Assembly: GCA_000499405.2 (NCBI GenBank)
Contig: HG738138.1
Span: 7,562,888 to 7,626,887 of the forward strand
Direction of reading: 5' to 3'
Length of the DNA stretch: 64,000 nt
From: Onchocerca volvulus
Taxonomy: Eukaryota; Nematoda; Chromadorea; Rhabditida; Onchocercidae
Part shown: one piece after another, positions 26,234 to 37,985 of the stretch
How the letters are laid out: each line of letters opens with the position of its first letter
Numbering within the stretch: the stretch's first letter is position 1
Program-made: the position numbers and the translations under genes
Notes under the pieces: model-generated
Seen by the model: the letters and a program-made list of their open reading frames with translations, nothing else
Databases searched by the model: none
What the model was told of the DNA's origin: nothing

Positions 26234-29152
26234 GTAACAGAATGAATACCAATAATATATGTCAAACTCATCTTGATCTTAATGGGCAGGGCGGTATTAC
26301 AAGCTACGATATCAATTCTCTGGTCGATGATGATTTTGAGGTTTGTTTTCCTCATTGCATCATTTCATTTCGACTATAAAAATGCAGATTATATCATAAA
26401 ATATTGAAGCACTCCATCAATTATTTCATAACTTGAAAAATTTTGATATCGAATATCAGAGATATCATCCTCTTGAGATGTGTCTTAACTCCAGTTATTT
26501 CTCTTTTTCACCTCTTCGCCTTTCCTTTCTTCCTTCTTCTCCCATAGATCTCATTTGATTAGTTTGCATGATCGTTTTGAAATTATTCATTGATTAAGTG
26601 TTAATTTGTTTTATGACATGTGATTGTCCATTAAGCATTAAATGCCTTTTTAGCTTGCGTAATGCTCTCGACATTACATATAATGTGATGTTCAGATGAT
26701 AAGAATCTGACTTCTTAAGTAGTTATTACCAAGACTGTCTGGGATATTTTCTTATTACCAAGACTATCTGGGATATTCTGTTTTATCTAGTGGATATGTA
26801 ATCTTTTTTCAGTCCGGGTTTTGCATTGACTCTGCCGGATAAAGAAATTACGTGAAGTAATATAGTATACCAATAGTCATACAATTACATCTATCTCCCC
26901 ATTAGTTAGATATTCATTGATTCAGTCTTTAGCTGCCACATTCAATTTTGTCTTCTTGGTTAATGTAAAACTTTTGTGAAGACCTCCTACGCTTTGTTTC
27001 GATATATCCTGACATTGTCACTTCCATCGAACCATGATGAAGCATCAGAACTTGCTGTAATCATTTCTTATTCTTATTTTATAGACTAATTCTCAAACCC
27101 ATTTGTTCAGCGATCAATTTCTCTATTTCTTGTGTGCAGTATGCATTCTATATGATCTGGTAATCATACTTATGTATTTTTGAACTGCACCTTTCTGCAA
27201 ATTCGAAAATTATCAATTTCAGGTAATCGGTAGTTTGAGTGACACACTACGTTCGGTTTCGTTGGAAACTGGTTCAGAAATACCTCTATATGATATAGAA
27301 ATTGGCAGTCATAATGGTGCTATTACCGAAAACTCCACTTGTGCAGGTCCCATAGCGAACAAAGAGATTGATGAGAGCACGCCGCTAGCGAGCAACAGTT
27401 TGAATTTGATCTCAACTAATGGTAATGGTCGGAATACTGATATTCTCATGCAGAACGTTTCTAAATCATCATTAGTCGATGGTACAAGTCTTTCGATACA
27501 TCCTTGCCATGGTAATTTTGCAGAAAAGCTGAACTATTCTTTGAAATCTAAAATTGATGCATTTTTATATTGCCATAATTATGATCTTCATTTGGCTAAT
27601 TGAATGCAGCACTCAGGAAAGGTAGTGTATGATCCCTTCGAAAAAAAGTAATGAAGCCAATGTCAATTTGTCCTTTTAAAGCATTTTTGATGAAGTTATG
27701 CATGCTTGGACTGCTTGACTGATGAAAACGTTGTGTTTTTCTTTTAGATAGCTTCGACAAGTATTTCTTGTCATCCATATTATCAATAAATGCATTCCCA
27801 TATTTCAGTGAAATATTTAAGTCGAGAATCACGGAAAAACTTTTTTTTGTTACTGAACTCTCTGTTTAATAAAGAATTATTCATTTCTGAAACTTAAGAG
27901 AAAGATTTACAGAAGATCCAGTCAATGCAGTTGAATCAATTCGAGCCGATTATCAAGCTGCGCAACAATCAGCTAAACAGGAAAATGAGTTATTACGTAA
28001 AGCTTGCGAAAAAAAGAACGAACAGATAAGTTATCTATTCTTTTTCGTCCCTTGTTTCATCCGTCCATATATTTTCTGAAAATAATAGTAATATTTTTAT
28101 TTAGATTGAAATGTTGCGCCGTAGATTGGATGAAGAAATTGCGCAGAAGATTCAGCTCAGTGCGGAACTGGAAGAGACTCAGCGCATCCTCAGTGAATGC
28201 AGGTTAGTTAGCTATATTTTCGATCAGGAATTCGTACACACGCTGTTTGTTACTGTACAGCACACTAGCAGACTTCCGAAGGAAGTTTTCTAACAAATTT
28301 TAGGATGAAAGTAGACGAAGAGGTTGCCAGCAAAATTGAACGTGAAGATATTATCAAAGTTCTGCAAGCCACAATTGTACAACTTCAGAGTAACGGTACA
28401 CATTTTATCACTGTGCATTTTATGATCGCTTGATTTCTGAATTCTTTTGTTCAAAGAATCTCTGTAAGCTGATAGGAAAGTAACTGCACTCATTTTATAG
28501 TATCCAAAACAACTGGATATAATTGCAGCCATGAGCTTTCACTCTTTATTTAATTCTGTGTAATCTTAAGAATCGTTGCAGAAAACAACATGAAACATAT
28601 GAGTTTATTAAGGGTCATTTATCTTCTGCAGAATTGTTGGTGTTTTTGGAATTTCAGGTGATTTAAGTTGTCTCGGATCAAGTGTGATCAGTGAACAAGC
28701 TTTGGTTTCTTCATTGCATGAAAAAGAAGAACTCATTGAGGTATATTTTTGTAGCGCCATCTACTTTTATTTTAAACATGAAATGTGGTATAAATGAGAA
28801 TTCGACCAGTCGTTTTATTCATTCGCGAAGCTCTTTTGTAAAATGACAGCAGGTTCGTTCGTCTTTGCATAAGTCCAGTTTTCTTGATATTGCAGGTACT
28901 TAAAAAACAGTTAGAGGGAGCTGAGGAGCGGTATGAAAAGGAGCATAAGGAGGTATTGGATTTGGAAGAAATAGTAAAAGTAAGTTTATATAATTTGGAA
29001 CTAATTTTTTAGTTCGTAGTGCTAATCGATTTGCTTTGTGAGTTTTAAATAAGAGCTATCTCTGCTTCACTAATTCATGATTTTAACACTGCTGCTTTCC
29101 TCAGATCCTGCACGAGTACGTTCAGAATGACCAGCAGACACATGTGGTATAA
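26234..29152 (+). CDS. Unidentified coiled-coil protein
   Basis: I do not recognise this family. Eight exons join in phase to about 301 residues, starting from ATG 26242: 26242-26340, 27223-27511, 27913-28025, 28105-28202, 28304-28395, 28658-28740, 28896-28979 and 29105-29152. Residues 1 to about 130 are Ser/Asn/Thr-rich and low in structure (NSLVDDDFEVIGSLSDTL). From about 131 the sequence is a heptad-rich coiled coil: AAQQSAKQENELLRKACEKK, EMLRRRLDEEIAQKIQLSAE, EVASKIEREDIIKVLQATIV and EELIEVLKKQLEGAEERYEK. The TAA follows a short polar tail. An AG at 26233, eight bases before the ATG, could be a trans-splice acceptor or an internal acceptor, so upstream exons are not excluded. The intron at 28026-28104 seems to start with AT rather than GT; unspliced, the frame stops soon after. 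A scaffold or vesicle-tether role would be a guess. Confidence 0.7.
26723..26780. repeat. 29-bp tandem duplication
   Basis: Two near-identical head-to-tail copies built on TTATTACCAAGACTGTCTGG (second copy with G to A) lie in the first intron of the coiled-coil gene. Confidence 0.8.
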
Positions 29153-29255
29153 CTGTAAAAAGGATTAGAATTGGAGATTGTTCAATATCGAAGCACAAGA
29201 AGTGGTAGCACAACCACCAATTTTTGGACAGGAATGTGTTTGATCACAACTTCCC

Positions 29256-29261
29256 ATTAAA
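29256..29261 (+). terminator. Possible poly(A) signal ATTAAA for the coiled-coil gene
   Basis: The common variant ATTAAA lies about 104 bases after the stop. I see no AATAAA nearer. Confidence 0.35.
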
Positions 29262-29853
29262 ATTGAAGTATTAGGAATTCGTAATGCTATTTTTATACCA
29301 ACTTGTGTTGATACCAGTAAAATTCTCCAATCCCTCTACTTCCCTTATTCTGTATATTTTTTTGCCTTTTGTATGATCTTTGTGAAAAGTAGATGGCTTA
29401 CTTAAAACTCATTAATTACTAGGAAGACTCGGTCTTTTTCTTGAAATCGCTATTTTTTTTCAACCACTAGTCTTTCACTATATGTTCTGGAAAATAACTC
29501 CAGATTTGGAGAAAACTTAGAGTTTTCGAGACATCATTTCTGAAATGTCTTTGTTCTATAATTAAATTTGATAGTTCCCAAAAAAATTGTTTCTTGGTTG
29601 CGGTTTTTTTAATTCAGTAATTGGTTTTCTTCAATCAATGAATTGAAGTTTGAAAACTTTCGCCTCCAATCAATACAACGATAAATCCTGATGATATTAA
29701 AGTTATAAAGTATTTCTTTAAAATAAGAAAAACGTCTGTTTTATCAGACAAAGCATCCCTCCACTCAAGCTTTTAAAATGCACGATAAATTCCCACGATA
29801 GTTTGGTTTTCAAATCATCTTACTGTATTGTGCGAGGCCACGAGGTACGTAAC

Positions 29854-29928
29854 TAATTCTTTATATCCAAAATATTTTGTTATGCCTCATCCTCACCGAA
29901 AGGAACATATCCTGGATATAAAGAATTA
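29854..29928. repeat. Perfect 15-bp inverted repeat with 45-base loop
   Basis: TAATTCTTTATATCC at 29854-29868 is the exact reverse complement of GGATATAAAGAATTA at 29914-29928. No coding sequence overlaps. It could form a hairpin or be the ends of a very short element. Confidence 0.7.
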
Positions 29929-32921
29929 CTTATATATAGTGCCAGGAAGTCTTTAGAGTCTATTTTTATTTTTTGCGTCGAATTTGATCATGATGATATT
30001 TAGATTTATAAAAAACAGGCGAAATTGACCGACTTATTCGATGGGCTCATATGCAATGTGTATTAGGAACTCGGTTATGTACATTTTGAATATTTGTCAC
30101 ATTTATTCACAAAAAATTCTCCCGATGTATTTTCTGTCCCATTATCCGATGTGGATAATGTTTGTTTTGGAAAACAATTTCAAAAACGGATTTCTTCATA
30201 CCGATTTTTACATCCTCGACAAGTTAGTCGGAAAAACTATGTGGAAGGAGGTTTTTTAATCATTAAACTATTTTAGTCTTCTACGCAATCCTCAGCTCTT
30301 TAACATCTTTCCGTGAACTCCATGTGAAATAAATCCTACTATTTATTGGATGATCAAGTCTTAGAAAATAGTTTGTTTCCGCTTGTAAATGCATTAAAAA
30401 AAGCATAATGTCGGATGTGAAGATGAGCCAGCAAATTCTCATTGGTTTAGTAAGATTTCATATTCTGCATATGCGAACTTGACATGTATTCATTTCATAT
30501 TTGGCTGAAACAAAGACTACTAGTGGACATTAATATCAATGCCACTATGTGAAAATATCTCTTCCTTGATTCGAATTTCTGCTGGCCATATCGTTCAAAT
30601 CCAGTGTTTACATACTTTTTGAAGTTTGGAATGCAGCTATCAACGGATTTGGAACTCCACTATTTGAGAGATTTGGAAATCTTAACTTCCCAAGATCTTC
30701 GCTCCCTCTCCCTCCCGCTACTTACTTTACTCTGTTTGCAAATTTTTCTATTGGAACGTCCTTCATTTCTAAGTGCTACTGTGCAAAAAAAAAAAAAAAA
30801 AAAAATTAATCCCTTAAATAGGATTATTTTCTGTTTGTTTGGTATCGGTAACAAATCACTTACGCTACTTTATTAAACTAATATCAAGTGCAAACCACTA
30901 CTAACAACGAAAGCAAAGTCCTTATAAAATACCGTAATCAAAAAGCCTTTCCATCCACTTTTACGGGAAAACTTCTTTAATATCAAAACTTGTAGAAATT
31001 ATTCCGAAATTCCATACTCAAATTGAAAAACTAGAAAATGAAGAACGTTCTCTGAATAGTAGAATGGATAGCCCCAAATAAATTAAAACAAGCCAAAACC
31101 GCATGCCAACAACAGTATTTAAGCGAGGAACAATTAGTGACAACCGCTACCTCACATCTCAAAAAAAAAAAACTTCAAGACCTCACCAAATTGATCCATC
31201 GTTTATTTTCATTGATAATATGTCCCTCTGTGAATAAATATAAACATACAAATAGTTCAATTTCTTACGATTTCCCGATGATTTCTAAACCCATTGACTG
31301 TTATGTATGTATGGTTAACTCTTTCCACAGAATGAAACTAAAAAACCATCCCTATCAATTAACTTTATACGCAGGATATATCTCAAGAGAAATATGATGT
31401 GCCAACTTTTTTCAAAAGCGGCAAGTTGCAACAAATTCCGGATCTTATTTTATCTGCTCTAAAGTGTTTATCCTTTCATAAATCTGAGTGGGATTCATAA
31501 AATAAATACAAAAGTAATAAAAGTAAGAGTGGAAAGTTATCTTGAAAAAAGAAAAAGTACGCACTGTATGATGAAATGACATTCCAAAATCCGAAATAAT
31601 TCGTTCAACACTATTCCTAGTTCCTTCTTTCCTGTCAACTACCTACAACCTCGGCAAACCGATAAATCCTGCGCATTACGTAGTATAATTCTACCCCAAA
31701 GATTTGATTAAAATTCATGACTTAGATTCCCAATTTCCCACAAAAATTCAGTGATTTGAAAATATAGATCTCTATCACAGCAAAGATGTAGATAGTTTTC
31801 TTCCTGTAAAACGTAGCTTTGGGAAAGATATAAATCGTGGCAAAAATGTTAAATCTTTTGCTGCGATCATCTTAAAGCATAAAATAGAGATACGGACGTT
31901 CACAGTTCAAAAATCTAATTTTATTTTATGGAAAAACATGGACATCGGGTAATACAAAAGAATTAACAGTGCATAAATTTATCTAAAACTGCACATTCAC
32001 ATTTTCCTCTAATATGTAGATTTTGTAATTTAGACTTAAAAATTGCCTTGTTTATGGCAAAAACATGTAAACAGTAACAATATTCCACACATTGAAATAT
32101 TTGAAAATAAGAACAACTTTCCAAGCGTGCAAGAAAAAATAGTGCTTGGTAGTAGCGACATATCAAAAGGACAAAAAGTGTTCATAAATTTTGCAAAACA
32201 AATATACAGTAGTCTGGTGTTAGTTATTTCCTTTAAGAAATGTAAAACATATGATTCGTTGAAAAACGAAGTCGGAGGTTAAAAAGTATTATGGACCCAT
32301 TTGATACATACTAATATAGATTACATAAAACTATATTTAGCAATAATTTATAACGATACGCACACTATTCTGATAAAGAAACTTGAGGGTCCAATCCGTA
32401 AATCCAATTCAATATCACCGCACTCTTGAACTCATTTTAAAGACAAAAATCTGTCATTTACTGCAGACCACTTCAGAAACACTTTCAATGAATACTGTGC
32501 AACTTAAGTCAAAAAAAAAATTGAAGATTCAAACAGGACTTAACTCACTAAACACTTATTAAAGTAGTAAACGAATACAAATTCGTCCACTCTGGATAAA
32601 CAATGTGCTGGCTCCTCAGTAACGACACTAATTACACCTCATGTTTTCTCAAGCATTCTTTGGGAATTTCCGGTAAATGTCTGATTTTTTATTTGCAATG
32701 TAGCAATCTGTCTTGTGGAACTACATGGTACTTTATATCACAAAAATTTTGAATTTCATACCTCATTAAAACTAATGTCTGAGAAGCGAGCATGAAACGA
32801 AATACATAATCAGTTACTGTTAACTTAGACAACAAGTATAAAATGACCAAAATGACAATATATGATGTGGATAGAAAAGGACGAATAAAAATAAAACAGA
32901 TATTTTATCAAAATCTTAAAT

Positions 32922-33001
32922 GCGAGAACATCATACACACACAAACACACACACACACACAGCGAGAACATCATACACACACAAACAAACACACACACAC
33001 A
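32922..33001. repeat. Tandem 40-bp duplication with CA microsatellite
   Basis: Two consecutive 40-base units each begin GCGAGAACATCATACACACA and run into CA repeats. The second differs by one CA to AA change. Apparent His/Thr-rich frames here are repeat translations, not genes. Confidence 0.85.
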
Positions 33002-33473
33002 CAAGCGCACATCACAATGCATGCGTTAACTCTCTATCGAACATAGCACATAAACATTCGTACTATCAAACTCTTATACAAAGAAAATTAAATAAACCAA
33101 CTGAACTAGCAGTAGCGCACTACCAGAACAATTTTTAGGGCAGAGAAGTAAAAAAATGAGGTCAAAATATATCTATTTAGTGAAGTAGATTCAATATTTA
33201 AAAGCAATACAAAATACATTTTACAATAAAAGAAACACAGTTAATGACTCATAAAAAAATTCTAGAAAACATAGTGCGCTACTGTAATCCAGATGTGATT
33301 TATCACTACTTACTGGCAAACAAAACATCGATCAATAAAATCACTAGATTTATACGCCTCATATGCGCACAAGCAGGTTTCACCAACAAGGGTCTGCAAT
33401 AATCAATTGTTTCGTGCAAGAGCAAAGAATACTTTGCTTTAAAAAACTTGAACAGTACCAAAAAAAATCTTCC

Positions 33474-33479
33474 TTTATT
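33474..33479 (-). terminator. Poly(A) signal for SET (minus strand)
   Basis: TTTATT on the plus strand reads AATAAA on the minus strand, about 70 bases past the SET stop. Confidence 0.5.
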
Positions 33480-33546
33480 GTTACTGTAATAGCAGTAAAA
33501 ACCAGAAAAATCAACATCTGGCCTACCCGAAACAAATTACTTCCAT

Positions 33547-36361
33547 TTAGTCTTCATTGTCTTCTCCAGCATCATCGGCTTCTTCGAAAATATCATCAAA
33601 ATTATCATCATCGCCGGAAACCCCAGCATTCTCATCCATTTCTGGCACCAAAAAGTACTGCAATGGATTCGGCCAAAGGTCGTCCTTGATTAACTACAAA
33701 ACACCTAATGCATAGGACAGAGTTGGTAAAATGTCATTAACAGAAGAGAGCAAACTTTGATAAGTGAAATAAGAATTTCAAATCAGATTATGACAATAAG
33801 AAAACAATATAAGAGAATAGAAGTACTTCAATCTTCTTTTAATAATGATTTAACCTTGCCAAAAAATTATTTAAGAAGTTATGAATCCTACTTCTGCAAT
33901 TTCATCGTTGCTTGGATCCTGATTATCTGATAGCCAACCGAAAAATGAACGTCGAGCCGGCGTTGTATCACCACTACTCTGACTCTTGGTTTTCACCTTT
34001 AAGGAAAGTAGACTATACTGTGGTCAAACACGAAACCTCATAAAAATGGAAGCAAACATTTTGAAGAGATGATACATACTTTATTCAGGAGATCGTTATC
34101 CGGCTTCCACTTAATTACAGTCGTGGTACTTGTTGGTTCAAAATCACCGAGGAAAAACTCCTTGACAAGCTGAGTATTTTCGAAAAACGGATTCTCATCA
34201 AACGTCAATTTAATCCTATATCCAGATTTGATATCATCAAATTCTTCCACCTAAAAGAATCAATTTCAATGTCATTTTTGAAGTCATCTGTAGACAATAA
34301 AAGTCAAACTTGTATATAAAATCACAAAATCAAACAGCAGTAATAGATAATTTACTGAAAATAATGACATAATTGAGATGTCGAAATGGCAACATTTCAA
34401 ATTTCAAGAGGATGGGAGAAAGCTCTCAACTCTAATGAACGGAACATCCTGCAGTGAAATCAAAAAATGGCAATTGCAAAATTCATGAAAAGACAAACTT
34501 CAACTGTAGTAAGATAATGCAAACATTCTTCTTCTTCTTCATCTAATATCGCACTGATATTTGGATGGTTAACAAACTAAAAAAAATACTTTAATGAATC
34601 CGACTGATTTGCTTTCAATAATGCTTAGGAAGTTGATAATCAGAAACAAACATGTGAACTTCTCAGAACTACATGATGACCAAAATGACTGTTTTCTTCC
34701 TAACCTTAGAAAGCCTTTTCAAACTTTTCATCTGCACACGATTTTACGAATGTAGATGAACATGAATGGCTGAACTAGTTTTGTTTTATTCAGCTCAAAG
34801 ATAACTCACATTCCCACAATCAAATCCTGCTTTGTGAGATCAGCAAACAGCATTTCTGCTTTGTCCCTATTTAGGACTCACTTTCCAACACTGAAGATCA
34901 CAAACTTTCTACTTGTCCGTTTTTATAAAGGTACAGATTACAGGATTTCCATTCCAGTTTTATTACTAAACTAGGTCTTGGAATGCAACAGTTATTGAAA
35001 AAAAGTTAGACCTTTATCAATGCATAATGTATGATTGTCAAAAAAACTTACTGCAGTGACCCAAAAATTTGGAATGTCGCGAACAAGGTCGTTGCGCTTA
35101 TCAAAAAATGGCTTTCGAAGAGAATTATATTTTTGTTCAACCTTTAAAAAAAAGACTGCTAATTTTTTTTCAATAAAATTAAAGAAAATTCAAACGTAAA
35201 GCGATATAGAGAATCTATTACGATTAGTGGCGGCTTCTTTTAAATTAAAAAAAAAAAATTCAAACATAACGCGACTGGAGAAAATCTATTATGACTGAAC
35301 ATCATTGAAGCACCACTAAAATTCTGCCGAAAAGCCACCACTAAATGATCACAAGAGAGTCAATCCATCACAAATAAGTCATCAAGACGATAATTTTGTG
35401 GTGTGCATCTCAGAAATTTTCTCCAGAGACGTGCACGGATTTTCATGTAGATGCATCAGCATCAAAGTCATTCCGTTTTGATTTGAGATGCAAAAAACTT
35501 TCGGGAAAAGTGAATCACTAAGCATTGCGAAAACTAGCCTTTAATATTTCTTCGCTTGCTTTTTCATTCAATGAATCTATTTCACTCTGCACTTGATCAA
35601 TCTGCTCCAGAATTTTTTGCGTGGCAGCATCGTAGTCACCTACCTGGAAACACAAGCACAAGTAAATTTGAAGGATCACAATGCATGTTTGAAACTTGGA
35701 CCTTTTTAAAAAGTAGCTGGTAAGAATCATGTCTTTGGATGATAAGGAGTAATTGTGAATCAGTGGTATGCAAAATTAAAAAAAGAAGACCGAACGATAA
35801 TTCCCAGTGACTTTTAAATTACTGCAAGAAAGTACACATTTCATGATAGCGTCTTCGTATAAGTGTAATCAGTAAAGCACAGAGAACTAAGCTGCTCCAG
35901 TACATATATTTGTTTCAGTTGTGTATAAATTATTGAGAGGCTCCTGGAATGTCAAGTGACAATTTTTTGAACTTCCTGATAATTCTGCAAAGCCTTCAGA
36001 ATATTCATCCGAAGTTGGTATTTTGAGAAAAATCATCATATCCTAGTCGAACTTACAACCTTGAGATTCTTTACCGCCCTTCTTCCCGATCAAAAATGGT
36101 AGTTTTTAAAAGCTAACTGGGCCCATAATTCCAATAGCTTTGCTTAAAATAGCTCGGAAAATGTATTCATAAGATGCTTTCTACAGTAATATTATTGACG
36201 AACAGCTAATATAAAAATGATCTATCCTAATCATGACAGCACTTCAGTTCTGTTTATATTTTAAAATTACAAAATACAAAAGCCGAATTTCAAACCACCT
36301 TCGAGCTATCGCCATTTGTTTCATTATCCGTCTTGCAGCGCTTCGCTACTGGTTCACCCAT
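33547..36361 (-). CDS. SET: SET/TAF-I histone chaperone (NAP1 family)
   Basis: SET is a nuclear histone chaperone, PP2A inhibitor and INHAT component; the C. elegans counterpart is spr-2. Seven exons in transcript order, 36299-36361, 35539-35643, 35052-35141, 34499-34576, 34080-34250, 33892-33996 and 33547-33693, all in phase 0, give 252 residues. A short basic N-terminus ([10 protein letters not shown]) leads to the dimerisation helix ([20 protein letters not shown], about 35-54). The NAP earmuff core follows: [53 protein letters not shown] and [18 protein letters not shown]. It ends in a moderately acidic tail that is much shorter than in vertebrates. The intron after SEEILK has a GC donor (35537-35538). 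It is transcribed divergently from dpy-21. Confidence 0.96.
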
Positions 36362-37985
36362 TATCACAACGATATTGTTTGCTACTCCAAGACAAGAAGT
36401 TGAACTAATCGATACAGCCCACTAAAAATATAATGGGTAATGCTAACATTGTTCCCGAAATTCCTCGCGAGATTCGCTGGTTAATATCAAAGCAGTAAAA
36501 ACAAATATATGCATATTTAACACTGCAATCTCTAAAGTAACGTCCATTTCTATCCTTACAGCTTATTCACTTGATATTCACGTTGATTACACGAATGAGT
36601 GTAAATATCAGGTACCTAAGTAATCCTTCAGTCCCTTTAGCCATACAACCGAACCCTACACGAAACTAAATACAACATCCCAACCCACAACCCCGACTAC
36701 TCCGTTCATCCGACTACTTTCTTCCCGTCCTAAAAACATATCTGCGAGATTTAATGAAGCCCATCCTTCAGCTGAGAGACCGCATTGCAACAAATTGTTT
36801 CGGATGGGTTGAAGTGTGGGTGTTGTATTGCTCACGAATGTCGCAGAAATTCATCGCAGGAACAATCAGCTGATTTGGATTGAGATTTATTTTGGTTATT
36901 ATCCGATTTCCATCAAAATTCCAGCTTAAAGTAGCGCATACCACATAATCATATTCATAAGAAACAATGCACAACAACCCGAACCTACAATCATCCGATT
37001 ACTCTCCGTTCGTCCTAAAAACATATATGCGAGATTTAGCTCATTTTTCTCATTTCTGAAGCTCATTTTTCAGAACAAGAACAATTTCGCCTGTCATTCT
37101 ACCTTCTTCCCTTTTTTTGCGCCAAGCGCTAAATGAAAGCCATCCCCTTCTTCCACTCTTCAGCAAAAATTTCCGTTCTAACAGACTATAGCACAGCTTG
37201 TGTGTTCATATGATTTTCATTATATCCTGAAGCGATTGTTCGGACTACGGTCAGAAATTTTGGCAGTGTCTCAAATTGCGTACGATTTGGAAAATCCATA
37301 AAATCGTAGGTGGAATGGAAGCTGCTGTGAAGTCAGGATAAGGCGTTCGTGGGCGTTTTGGTGGGGTCTGTAAGTTGGAGATGCGGATGTCGAAGGTCGA
37401 TTTCAGTCGCTTTGTAACTCGGTGAATATGGAGATTGGGATTGGAGTTTAATTCGTATAGACAAAAAAGATTTCAAAACTTAACGTAACGCATTTCAAAA
37501 TTATGCAGATTTTTGAACAAGGAATAATAAGGAAAAGAAAAGAAACGTGAAAATCACACGATTCAAGCTGTTATGCGGTGCTGGAGTAATCCTATGTGGT
37601 TCTGATCATAAATGTCAATTGCTGACTCGTATGCTTCTCGAATACTATTATCTGATCAAGTAGCTGCTTGGAAACTGTATGTGGTATTCTTTCATGGAAT
37701 GCTACCATGCCTAATGCAATTTTTGATCTTTGGTTGTAAAAGGTCTCTTTGTGAAAGTAATCAAAATGACTGAAAGTAAAATGAGGTCATAGGAGCTAAG
37801 GAATATCCAATCTGTACCTTGAAAAATACTGTGTTTTTTATGCATCTGGTATAGAATTTAAGTGTTTATTCGTTTCATCTATCTTCCCATTTACTTTTTT
37901 TTTTTTGGTCATAAAAGTAGTATTATTTCCAACGCATATCGTTTGCATAATTAAGGAATTTGTTATCAGCTCCAAGGACTCGACA
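36362..37985. other. Divergent intergenic region, SET / dpy-21
   Basis: About 1.6 kb between two divergent chromatin genes, presumably containing both promoters. It holds two diverged copies of a segment (about 36700-36756 and 36990-37045). TTATCAG at 37964-37970, sixteen bases upstream of the dpy-21 ATG, could be a trans-splice acceptor. I see no TATA box. Confidence 0.55.
36700..37045. repeat. Diverged direct repeat upstream of SET
   Basis: Segments at about 36700-36756 and 36990-37045 share the pattern CCGACTACT/CCGATTACT, then CGTCCTAAAAACATAT, then TGCGAGATTTA. They are direct copies about 285 bases apart, outside any exon. Confidence 0.65.

Larger units (their letters stand above)
29153..33473. 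other. Gene-poor region before SET
   Basis: About 4.3 kb of AT-rich DNA without a convincing exon on either strand. It contains an A21 run at 30785-30805, a 15-bp-stem hairpin at 29854-29928 and a CA-rich duplicated block at 32922-33001. Frames near 31137-31397 and 32043-32282 are Lys/Asn/Ser-rich and show no family motif. Confidence 0.6.

Noticed and set aside
32825..33138. His/Thr-rich and Val/Cys-rich open frames
   Set aside because: They are translations of the CA microsatellite and its 40-bp duplication.
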